Notes under the pieces: generated by a model | Databases searched by the model: none | Seen by the model: only the letters and a program-made list of their open reading frames with translations | What the model was told of the DNA's origin: nothing | From: Sarcocystis neurona | Lineage: Eukaryota > Apicomplexa > Conoidasida > Eucoccidiorida > Sarcocystidae | NCBI GenBank assembly: GCA_000727475.1 | Contig: KL647304.1 | Location: 1,799,217-1,863,216, forward strand | Length of the DNA stretch: 64,000 bases | Direction of reading: 5' to 3' | Part shown: positions 44,410-54,419 of the stretch, piece after piece | Position numbering within the stretch: position 1 is the stretch's first letter | How the letters are laid out: every line of letters begins with the position of its first letter | Program-made: the position numbers and the translations under genes

Positions 44410-44780
44410 TATGTCTCGAGAGAGGAGAGTAGAGAAAGAGGGCGGGTCTTAGTAGCCGCAACTCTTTATATATATATATATATTTGTCTCTCTCTATATA
44501 TATACATATATATATATGGGTAGCGGCAAGGCTGTAGGAAGTTTTCCTTTGTCTACGTAGCGGCAAGTCCATTTATATGTATGTGTGTATGTATATGTAT
44601 GTCTAACATACGCATATATATGGAGAGATATATAATGAGAAAAAGAACATCTTTTCTCTACGTAGCAACAAATGTGTTACCGTGTATTTAAAGAGAGAGA
44701 GGAAAAACAAGGAAAGCAATCTTTTTTCTCTAAGTAGCGACAAGGCTACTTATATACGGTCACATATGTATATGTATACA
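44410..44780. repeat. short interspersed repeat with CTCTACGTAGCGGCAAG core
   Basis: A core resembling CTACGTAGCGGCAAG recurs at about 44450 (partial), 44520, 44555, 44658 and 44730 (variants GTAGCAACAA and AAGTAGCGACAAG). Each is preceded by a T/C-rich TTTTCTCT stretch and followed by TATATA or AGAGAGA sequence. Spacing is irregular (about 35-105 bp). Confidence 0.7.
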
Positions 44781-45957
44781 TAGCGAGAGAGAGGCCGCTC
44801 CCCGTCAGTATGGGCAAATGTATAAATGTGTACATATGAATAGATAGAGAGATAGGGAGAGAAAACAAAAGGAAATCTCTTTTATCAAAATAGGTTCAAG
44901 CGTACTAGCAGCTCTTCCATGCCAGTAGACTGTGAAGCGTCTGGCGCTCTGCTTTCTCACACACCCGTTGTCGTCTCTGCGCGGGGATTTTTGCTGTTGC
45001 GTTTCTGCGTAGATTTGGTAAACGCTACTCCGCAAATACATATATATATGTAATCTGCAGGCAAATGAATATCTGCTGTATGGACGTCCACGTATTTCTA
45101 CAGTAGATATGTAGCCGCTGGCCAGCTCGTGTTGTTTATGCGTCCCCGCACAGAGAATGTATCGCTGGGGATTTGCTGGCGTGAGTGCTGCAGCAGGGAG
45201 GACGCGCTTGGCAAATTTTCGTCGGCTTAATCTCTGTGTCCCTCTCCGAAGCATGTGTGTCAAAATTTTCTCCTTTCGAACAGAAGCTGCGGGGGTGTCG
45301 TTTCTGCTGCCGCCCACCTGTACCGAAGAATTCCTCCCTCTGTACCTTCCGCCGGTGTCTCCTCTGCTGTGGCGCCGTCTGTGCCCCTGCTCCTGCTGCG
45401 TCTGCTGCTGCTGGTGGTTCTGCGGCTGCTTCTGCTGCTGCCGCTGTGCCTGCCTTTAGTGCTTCTTCTTCTGCTGTTACTGGTTCCGCTTCTGCCTCCG
45501 CGGCTGCTGCTGATTCTGCTTCTGCTGCCCCTGCTGCAGCTTCTCCCGCTGCGGCTTTTGCTGTCGTGGGTCCTTCTGGATTTGTCGCTGTTCTTCTGCA
45601 TCTGCTGCTGCTTCTGCTGCTGGTGCTACTTCGATCGAGCTGCTGTTACTGCTGCGTCTGTTGTTCCGTAGATTTGGTCGTGCTGCGGTGGATGCTGCTG
45701 CTGCTGCTACACAAGTATTTCTCTGCTGTTGATTCGTTCTGCAACTGCAGGACACTTCGCTTATTTCTTCTTCTCTTGCTGCTGCTATTAAAGCTGCTTC
45801 TTTTCCTCTTCTTTTCTTCCGTATTTCTGCACGTTAGATACTTCTCCCTTTTCTCTTTCTTTTTCTGCGCCGTCGTAATCTGCGTTTCTGTATTCTCCTC
45901 TTTTCTTCTGCCTCTCGTCTCCGCCGCCGTCACATTTTCTACTTTTTTTTTGCATCC
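44781..45957. other. unique stretch followed by CTG-rich sequence
   Basis: 44800-45330 has a minus-strand frame of mixed composition (residues such as RKFAKRVLPAAALTPANPQR) without a recognisable domain. 45400-45760 is CTG-rich, with competing plus (Ala-rich) and minus (Ser/Arg-rich) frames. 45780-45955 is pyrimidine-rich. Not called as a gene. Confidence 0.45.
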
Positions 45958-46839
45958 TTGACTCCCTTCTGTTTCTCCTCCTTCCTTCCCTCTGTGGCCA
46001 CTCCGTCTTCCTCTTCTTCTTCGTCATTCGCGCAGCAGCAGCACAGAGTATGCAGCAGCACCCGCGGAGGGCAGAGCAGCAGCACCGACGTCTACAGCTG
46101 CAGCAGCGGCAGCAGCACAAGAAGGAGCAGAAACAGCAACCGAGAAGAAGGAGCGACAGAGGAAAGAACGTCAGCAGCAGCAGCAGCTTCTGTGAGGAAC
46201 GTCGATGTGGCGAGAAAAACTATGCGCGCAGGAGCTGCTGCCACGCCTGGTGCCGGTAGAGAAGTCTTGCAGCAGCAACGGCTGCTCAGGTGTTTCCGTC
46301 GCTGCTCTCTCTTCAACGCGAGACTGCGCCGCCGTTGTCCTCCAGCTCCTGCTGCGCCTCTCCACGAGTCCACATCGTCACACACTTCTGGGGCAGAAGT
46401 AGCAGCACCAGCATCAGCAAGAGCGGCAGCAGCGCAACAGCTGCAGCAGGCAGAGCAGCGGCAACAGCAGCGGAAACGTACGCAGAAACATTGGCAGCAT
46501 CCTGACAGCTGCAGCAGCAATAGCAAGAGAAACAGTAGCAGCAGCAGGACACGCAGCAGCCGCCGCTATCGCAGTAGTATTCCAGCAGTTACCTACAGCT
46601 GGAGCATTATGAAAATCAGGAGAGCAGCAGGAGTAGCAACAGCACTTCCCTTGTCAACAGCAGAGCGTCTGAGCACGTGGCGTAGGCTCGCAGCAGCACC
46701 AGTGCCAAGGTCGGCAGCAGTGAGAGTCACCAGCAGCAGGGGGAGCAGCGGAACAGGTGCCAGACAAGCGAAGGGGAAGCAGCAGCAGCAGCACAAGTTG
46801 GCGAATAACGAGAGAAGAAAGAAAACACACGGTGAATAG
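45958..46839 (+). CDS. hypothetical Ser/Gln/Arg-rich protein (frame candidate)
   Basis: A plus-strand 293-codon frame ending in TAG near 46839. It begins in pyrimidine-rich sequence, so the first ~25 residues may be non-coding. It then reads a Ser-rich part, a mixed charged part (REEGATEERTSAAAAASVRN, VDVARKTMRAGAAATPGAGR), a basic region (LRCFRRCSLFNARLRRRCPP), Gln-rich helix (AQQLQQAEQRQQQRKRTQKH), Ser/Arg-rich sequence and a basic end (HKLANNERRKKTHGE). The minus-strand alternative is dominated by Leu/Cys. Good composition and sense CAG orientation favour the plus strand, but there is no homology and no clear start. Confidence 0.4.
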   Translation: MTPFCFSSFLPSVATPSSSSSSSFAQQQHRVCSSTRGGQSSSTDVYSCSSGSSTRRSRNSNREEGATEERTSAAAAASVRNVDVARKTMRAGAAATPGAGREVLQQQRLLRCFRRCSLFNARLRRRCPPAPAAPLHESTSSHTSGAEVAAPASARAAAAQQLQQAEQRQQQRKRTQKHWQHPDSCSSNSKRNSSSSRTRSSRRYRSSIPAVTYSWSIMKIRRAAGVATALPLSTAERLSTWRRLAAAPVPRSAAVRVTSSRGSSGTGARQAKGKQQQQHKLANNERRKKTHGE

Positions 46840-48600
46840 ACGAAGAAGAAGTATAAGGGGAAGAAGAAGGAAGGAGAGCGGCAGCAATAAGAGACAAGCA
46901 TCCTGCTGGGTTTGCAGCCGCTAACGAGAAGCCGTGTAGCAGAAAATTAGACCAGTAGTAAGACGTCGATCAAGAGGCACAGGAACGCTAGAGGGAGAAA
47001 ATGCAGTGACGCAATTTTTAGCTGGGATAATGACAACGTGAGAGAGGAAGGGAGAGCAAGAAGGAAGTTTTCTGCGAAGCGAAGAGAAAGAAGAAGCTTT
47101 CGCACACTGACGCACACGCCTTAGAACAGCAGCGGTGGCAAAAATGGGAGAGATATTAAAGTTCTTAGGACAAGCACGACGAAGTGGTGGCGGCACTAGA
47201 GGAAGAAAAGGATGAACAGAGGTGCGGCAACAGTGGGACTGAAATTCAGTCCACATCACACGAACAACGATAAGAAAACTGCAGAAGACGACGGAGGAGC
47301 ACGAAAAAGACTGGCAGTCATCCTGGAGCCCTGCCCGAGTCATAAGTGTCGTGGAAACTTGTAGGGCACGGCTTTTAAAAGTCAGAGAAACACACCTGAG
47401 AGTAGGGCAGTGATTGCTGCTCCCGTTCATCCCTAGCACGGATGGTAGCAGAGGAGGAAAACTACCTCAGACGATGATGGAGAAGCTTGCCGCTTGTGCT
47501 TCTTTAGTCGCAAGAAAGATAGCAGAGGAACAGGACTGCCCGACACGTGAGACGAGAGTGTGAAAGTGGTCTTCTTTATTACAAAAAGAGGACCTCCTCC
47601 GAATTCGGAGGAAGAGCAGGTATTTCCGCTGTTTCGTGGAATACTTGTTGCGAAGAGCTGGGGACGCAGCAACCGTGGTGAACGAACGGGCCAAAGAAAA
47701 GTCGGAACATCTCGTGGCCACGCCGGCGGCAATTTCTGCTGCTGCTGCTGAAACGCTACGCACTGCTGCTGCAGTTGCTGCTGGAAAACTTACGAGACAT
47801 GTTGATTCTAGTTCACACGCTGCTACCTGTTGTTGCTTGTTTACCACTGCTGCTCGTTCCACCTCTTCTGTTCTCACTGACCGTGCTACGCAGTGATGTG
47901 CTGCTGCTCCCTTCCATTCGTTTGCTGCTCCTCCTCGTCCTTGCTCATTTCCCGCTGTTGCTGCTGCTCTTTGTCGCTGAACTGGTGGTGGTGCTGCGGC
48001 TGCGGGTCGTCGACCCCGTCCTGCCGCTGCGCCTGGGTCCCCTGCTGCGGCCGCTTGTTGCACTATGTTGCTGTTGGGTCGTCTGCTGCTGCTGCTCTGC
48101 GCCCTTCTACTGCTGCTGAGGAAGATACTGCGGCTGCACGTTTGCCGAAGGTGCTGCTGCTTGGACGCAGCTGCTGCTCGTACTGACGGCGGCCCACCGC
48201 GTAACGCTTCTGCCGCTGCTGTTGCTCTGTCGTAATAAAGCGGGGGACTGAACAGCTGCTGCTGAGGGGAGCAGAGCCACTACTGCTCGTGGCGATGCAG
48301 CACAAGCCACAAACACTGGAGCAGCAGCAGCAGACGAAGCGGTTGCTGCTGCAGTCAGGAGAGGGTAGTAGTTTTCGAAGCGGTAACGGCAGCAGCGGGA
48401 ATTCACGCAGCAGCAGGCGCATTACAGGCAGCACCAGCGGGGGAAGGAGGACGTAGCGCAGCAGCCGTAAGCAGAGACGCGGCCTCAGGAAAAGGGACAC
48501 GTACTGAAGTTGCACTACTGCTAGCAGCAGCAGCAGCAGACGAACGCACAACACAGCAGCAGCAGCAATAGCAGCAGGCGAGGCCACGCAACCGTTTCAG
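46840..48600. other. unique stretch and CTG/CAG repeats, no supported gene
   Basis: 46900-47560 is a purine-rich unique stretch with a minus-strand frame of 172 codons that has no recognisable features. 47730-48180 is CTG-rich and 48290-48580 CAG-rich. No splice-bounded exon was convincing. Confidence 0.5.
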
Positions 48601-49930
48601 CAACAGGGGCGATGTGACACGTATGTTTGTGTGCAGCAGTTCTTGCGAGTGCAGACAACACTGCAACAGAAACGCATCAGCACGAACGGACACGGCCACG
48701 CATGCAGCTGTGTGCGCTTACATCACCTGCTTACGCGTGTCGGTGGCCCGCAGCTACATTTCCATATCTGCAACGTATCGCCACCCGTATCACTCCCTCT
48801 CTGCGTCTCTGCCTTGTCTCTCTGCCCCACGGCTCTGCCTCGCCTCTCTGCGCCAGGGTCTATGTTTGCGCGTGCCCCTGTACACGTGTTTCCGTCCTGG
48901 TAGGCGCGCTTCCTCTCCGCAGGTGCTCACATTGAATCGCAACGTGCACCTTCGCTGGCATTACTCCACGCTCCGCCGTATAGCCGTGTGCAAACGATAC
49001 CCATGCCCAGAGTGGTAAACGCCTCCAAGCTTGTTCACAAGTACGGAGCGCAGGAACGTCTGCTGCAGTCTCAGAAGGAAAGACACACACGGCGAATGGC
49101 GCAGAGCTCGAATTACATTTTTCTGTGAACAACACACGTCTGCAGCAGGAGAAACGTTTCCATGGTCGCGTACAAGCACACACATGGGCAGGGTCGTCTG
49201 CTGCAGAGGAAAGACGCATATGCAGAAACGTGCCGAAGCGGCGTTAACCGTGTGCTGACAGCCACACGCACACCTGCGCAACTGTTCCAACGCACGTGCT
49301 ACAGACCACCTGCCGAAAAGTAATTTTGTCTTTTCCGGATGCGTTTCTGCGAGCTCCTGTGTAGCAGCCGCACCACACAGGCCACCCAGCTGTCTACATG
49401 CATGGGCGCGTATACTATTAAGAGGAACGGTGTCAACGGAGCAGAGACTGCTACGTTTGTGTACGTGGATTTCGTGATGTGGAGGTGTGACAGGGATGCA
49501 TTAATTTTTTCGTTCAACGGTGTGTCCGCGCGCGCTCGTCTGCTAAAGTCCTCGCAGCCCACGCAACAGCCCCGCTTGATTACCAGCTGCTGCAGATTCG
49601 TTCGTGGGCACGTCGCACGTGCAAGTGTGCGCAAGTGTACGTGTCCCAGTTGCCGCATGCGGGAAGGGGTGTGTCTTCCTTCGTCAAAGCGTCCATTTGG
49701 GCGAGCAGGTGGTGCACAAGGAGGCAGAACTCCTTGGACGTCCTGTGTATATTTGTCCACATGCGTCTGCGCAGGTGCGGGGGTATCGGCCTCACAACGG
49801 CTTTGCACGTTTTCATATGCCTGTGTGTGTGTACGTATACAGTTTGGTAGAGCAGGACACTAATGTACACCTATGCGTGCGTTTGTGGATCGGTATACGT
49901 CTATTCAAATGTGTGCATGCATCCTGACGT
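48601..49930. other. unique spacer with recurrent CTGCTGCAG and TGCATGC words
   Basis: Mixed-composition DNA with diverged internal repeats, for example CGTCTGCTGCAG..GAAAGAC at 49057 and 49194. Two long overlapping antisense frames (plus 49339-49863, minus 49299-49808) are both featureless, so neither is called. Confidence 0.5.
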
Positions 49931-52880
49931 ATGTGGATCCCTATAGATTTAGGTGCCGCCTATTATTCCTGTACGTGTATGTAAATATTCGTGTATGCTG
50001 TAAAACAACGAGTCGTTTTGTCCCTTCTGTAGAGTTTGTAGGCCTTTGCATTTTATTCTACTACCACACTTCTCTTGCGTGTAGTCATGTCCTTGCGGTG
50101 GTGTGAGGCCTACCTATTATTCTCCTCTTCCTATATGTGTCCCCCTCTGTCTTCATATGAACGCATGCAGGTCCATAGCTACACATGTATCTGTACCTAC
50201 ATCTATATACCTGTCTGTACACCTCCGTACACGTATGTGCAGGTAGACTTATATCCACCTACCTACGCACGCGCGTAGATATATATACCTACGAGTGCCC
50301 TTGTTGCTCGTACAAGTATGTACAGTGAAAAAAGGGAGAACACGAAGAAACCGGAAAGGCTGAAATTTAGGCAGCCGGTAGGGCGGACTGGTTTCGTTTG
50401 ACTGGTGCACTTGTGCTGTCGAGTGCACTGTGGCAGTAGGAACAGCAGCACCAGCAACTCACAGCGGGGGGAAGCCGACACGACAGGGGTACTCCCCTGC
50501 GCTGTATAGACAGCCGGAACTCGACACAAGGAAAAGCGTGTCTGACAACCAGGAACGAGGACGCTCACGCATGCACGCTCTGTACCTGTATATTCACTGG
50601 TGTACACACGTAAGCACGTAGATATCAAATTCTTTCCTGCTGTGGAACAGCAGCGCAGTTTGCGCGGTACCCCGCATGAGAACCACGTAACGTGCGCAAA
50701 CACCCGGAGAGGTGTAAACATAAGAAGCTTCAAAGCTATTGCGCGCGCGCTTTCCAAGCGTAAACACGCACACAGAAGATACCACGCATGTGTATACATC
50801 TTGCGTGCATAAACGCAATGCAGTGATCGCCGAAATGTATGTTTCACACAATCTGTGCGCAGTAGGCAGACACGCTGTAAGCGATCTTCTCAACACGGAT
50901 ACCCGGAGCCCAGATAGGCGCGCACGCATGTGTATATGGATATGTATATATATATATATATGAATATGTATAGAGGCACATGTTGATCCACGTAAATTCA
51001 TATATATATATATACATATACACGTATATGGATGTGGATATATTTACACATATATTTATATGTACTCTTCACGTTTGCATAGCTGTACACATTTACTACG
51101 TGTAGGTGTACGTCCTACTAGAGAACACATAAATATATGTATATATGCACGTAGATTGGCAAACATATGTGTAGCTGTGTACGTGATGTGTGTAAATTCG
51201 TATGTTCACACACGTCGTTGTACAACGTATCAATTCTTGTAGTCGCGTTCTGCTTTCTTGCGAGCGGCAGTCTTCTACCTTTTTCCACACACGCACACAC
51301 ACATACAGCCACCTCCGCAGAAATCCGCACATACACATGCGTACTTCGGTACACACTTGCATGTACATTCCACCTGCTAGTGGAGAGATTAAAGCATGTG
51401 CTAGCTCGACATCAAAGTACTCACATAAATAGATCTCTGCGCGTTCATACTCACGCATATTGCCAGGCGCCTACATATACCTGTGTGTGTTTATGTGTAT
51501 AAAAGCATATACAAATACAGATATATATATATATATACGTATGTATCTGTGCAGACCTATATAAGCATATACATAGTATCAAATATGCGTTCATCATACA
51601 CGTGCAGAGACGTGTACGCGTGTGGACAATCCATTAGTCCTTTGATCATCCGCTGCCTCCTTCGTTAAACAGTTTTGTATGTTGTTTCAGAATAAATTCG
51701 TGCACCGCATAAATCTTGAAGGTTCATGTGTCTGCAGTCGCAGATGCATGCATAGGTTCCGCGTGTACACCTACATCTATGAGTCCCTATCTGCATTGCA
51801 CTTTTCTCCCTGTTTTCCGTCTTGTTGAGTATCGTCTTTGTCTATGTGTGCACCATCGCGCATATATCCGGTATACATGCGTCCCCGTATGAATATATAT
51901 CACACGCACGTATGCGTGTACGTGGTTTATGTAGCTTGCATTTCTCATGTTCCTCGCTTGGGTTAACTTCACTTGGAGAGCTGCAGCTACAAAACGTACA
52001 CCAGTGTTCCACTTCGTCGACACAACCGTACGAGCACTAGCACACAAGAGGCTGTACACACGGATATACCCGTGTTAAATAGCTGTCCGTTTTCTCTTTT
52101 ACAGTGACTCCTCTCACGTGAGCTGCGTTCTTCTTGAGGCTCGCATTCACCTCGCGTCCTACAAATATACATAGTTTTATGTATGTACACAAGTACATAC
52201 AGACTGATACACATACGCGTATTTATGCACGGACGCGCAGTAGGACGCAGCTCACAGCTTGTCATCAGAACTTTTCTACTAGTAAAACATCTCTTGCCTT
52301 TTTATCAGTGGACAGAGAGCACCAAATCACAAACGCGGGCGCATGCACTTTACTTCCATACAGACACGACTGCTTATATGTGTATAGAGAGAGAAAGAGG
52401 GAAACAAACGGCATCCCACTGGTGTCTTGACTTTTTCCTTGACACTGATTCAGTTGCTTGCACGCATACCTGTCAGTGAAGTCACACACGTGCGTACGAA
52501 TACACGTGTATCCATATACGTATATATACGCCGTGCGCCTGTGAACAAACGAATATATTCCCCTCCTTCTGCATATATATTGATCCACGGGTAAATGATG
52601 CAAGCGCCCTACACCCATGTACACCTCCATTGTCACTTCAAAACATTCGGTTTTCTCGCTGTGTACAGAAAATCTCACGCACGCGCAGAGATGTATATGT
52701 ATTTGGCACGGATCTTACAGCCGGACACATCCTCCAACCGCATGCAGATACACATTTACATATATGTATATAGGAAGAGATAGATAGATATATGTATGTC
52801 TTACTCCTCTCCTTCTCCTCTGCACACCCTTTTACGTAGAATTTACGGAAACCTTGCAAATGCTAAGTATCCACACAGAC
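49931..52880. other. AT-rich spacer with scattered microsatellites
   Basis: TATATA/TACGTA runs at 50930-51060, 51505-51575 and 52500-52540 separate unique sequence. Only short frames without features. 52780-52886 is the 3' flank of the next gene. Confidence 0.55.
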
Positions 52881-52886
52881 GTACAT

Positions 52887-54167
52887 CTACAACTCGGTAC
52901 CTTTCCTTTTTTCGAGGCTGTGCTTCCTGATGGCTTCGGTGTGCCTGCGGACCGTCTGCCACCAGTGCTGTGCGAAGGCGATAACCTCTCGCTGTTGCAG
53001 CGTAAGCGTGTATATTAACTTTCGAATTTTCAGCTCTATATGCTTCTGCGTGTGTTTAAATTTGTCGCTGTAGTCCTGAAAGAGCTGCTGTTCCGCTCGC
53101 GACAGGGTGCACCTTCTTTTTCTTCTTCTGCGGCAGGCCAGCAGGGGAGCCCCTGCGCCTGAACCGTCATCTTTTCCTTCCTCTGCGCTTCCGTTTTCTT
53201 CCTCCTCTTCCATAAGAGTCGCTTCCGGAGGCAGCAAATATTCCTCTTCCTCACTCGGTTCCTCTTCTTCTTCTCGACGGTTGTTTTCTGCTGTGCCTTC
53301 TCCACTTGCAAATTCCGCGTCGCTGGTCTGTTCTTCTGCTTCGCGTTGTTTCTGTTCGCGCCACTGCAAAATACCTTCAAAAAGTCCCCCTACTTTTCCT
53401 TTTTTCTCTTTTCTTTCCCTTTCTTCTTCTCCTTCCTCCTCCCCCGCCACTCCAGCTTCTCCATATGTGTCAGCTATACACGCAGAACTTTCCTTCCTCT
53501 GCTCTTGCTCCTGCTGTTCTTGCATTTGCTGCTGCCGCTGCTGCTGTGGCTGTTGCTGCTCTGATTCCTGCAGTCGCGGCGCTACCGAGAGCCGCCACGC
53601 CGTTCTCATTTGCACGAGGACATTGAAGGCGTGCTGCAGCTGCTGCTGTTGCTCTTGCCATTGCTCGTGACTTCTTCCTCTCCGAGCGCACTGCCGAAAT
53701 GACAGCAGGACTGCTACAGCAGACAAAAATTGCAGCACCAAGAGTAGATACAGGGAGGCTGCCGGACGTCGAGTTGAGAAGAACCGACGCAACGCACTGC
53801 TGACAAACACACTGTTACGTTCCACGCGGAAAAAGACAGAGTTGCTGCTGTTGTCGCTCGTCCTGGCGCTGCTGCTGTCGCTGCTGCTGCTGCTGTCGCT
53901 GCTGCTGCTGCTGCCGCTGCTGCTGCTGCCGCTGCTGCTGCTGCCGCTGCTGCTGCTGCCACTGCTGCTGCCGGTGCCGTCGCTGCTGCTGCTGCTGTAG
54001 CTGCTGCTACTGCTGTCGCTGCTGGTCCTGCGGTCGCTGCTGCTTCTGGTGTCGCTGCTGTTGCTGCTGTCGCTGCTGCTGCTGCTATCGCTGCTCTCTC
54101 CGGCGCTGCTGTTGCCACTGGTGGCGGGACTGCTGCTTTTGCTTGTGCTGGCACCGGCCTCCATCAC
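52887..54167 (-). CDS. hypothetical Ser-rich single-pass membrane protein
   Basis: A minus-strand 426-codon frame (GTG then ATG at its start) ending in TAG at 52887. Layout: Ser/Asp-rich low-complexity N-terminus (residues 7-110); a basic segment; one strong hydrophobic segment (ASLYLLLVLQFLSAVAVLLS, about 137-156), which reads as a transmembrane helix; a Gln-rich coiled-coil-like stretch (166-225); a Glu-rich region (240-330); a basic cluster RRRRKRR (346-352); and a non-repetitive C-terminus (LFQDYSDKFKHTQKHIELKI, TLTLQQREVIAFAQHWWQTV) with amphipathic helices. This C-terminus is the best evidence for a real gene. The same frame stays open upstream to about 54319, where an acceptor-like CTGCTACAG occurs, so a 5' exon may exist (an ATG at about 54358 reads MLEPGFLLQG in a neighbouring frame). 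No family is recognised. Confidence 0.6.
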   Translation of the reverse strand: MMEAGASTSKSSSPATSGNSSAGESSDSSSSSDSSNSSDTRSSSDRRTSSDSSSSSYSSSSSDGTGSSSGSSSSGSSSSGSSSSGSSSSSDSSSSSDSSSARTSDNSSNSVFFRVERNSVFVSSALRRFFSTRRPAASLYLLLVLQFLSAVAVLLSFRQCARRGRSHEQWQEQQQQLQHAFNVLVQMRTAWRLSVAPRLQESEQQQPQQQRQQQMQEQQEQEQRKESSACIADTYGEAGVAGEEEGEEERERKEKKGKVGGLFEGILQWREQKQREAEEQTSDAEFASGEGTAENNRREEEEEPSEEEEYLLPPEATLMEEEEENGSAEEGKDDGSGAGAPLLACRRRRKRRCTLSRAEQQLFQDYSDKFKHTQKHIELKIRKLIYTLTLQQREVIAFAQHWWQTVRRHTEAIRKHSLEKRKGTEL

Positions 54168-54320
54168 CCTGTTGCTGCTGCTACTACTGCTGGTGCCGCC
54201 GTTGCTACTGCTGCTGCTGCTGTGGCCGCTATCGTCTCTCGTACTGCTGCTGGGACAGTTGCCCTTTGCGCTGCTGGTGCTGTCGCCGCTCTTGCTACTG
54301 CTGCTGCTCGACTGCGCCCC
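53850..54320. repeat. CTG (sense CAG) tract within the Ser-rich N-terminus
   Basis: CTGCTGCTGTCGCTG and CTGCTGCTGCCGCTG repeats with TGC/TCG interruptions. On the minus strand they encode Ser with Asp or Gly interruptions in the favoured frame. Confidence 0.9.
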
Positions 54321-54419
54321 TGTAGCAGAAACCCCGGCTCAAGCATTCGCCAGTCGATATCTTTTTCTTGTACCAGGAAAAGGAGACAACGTTGTGTGGG
54401 AAGACTTTTGCTGAGATAG

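Noticed and set aside
49299..49863. Two long antisense frames covering each other
   Set aside because: Neither has recognisable motifs; mutual openness points to chance.
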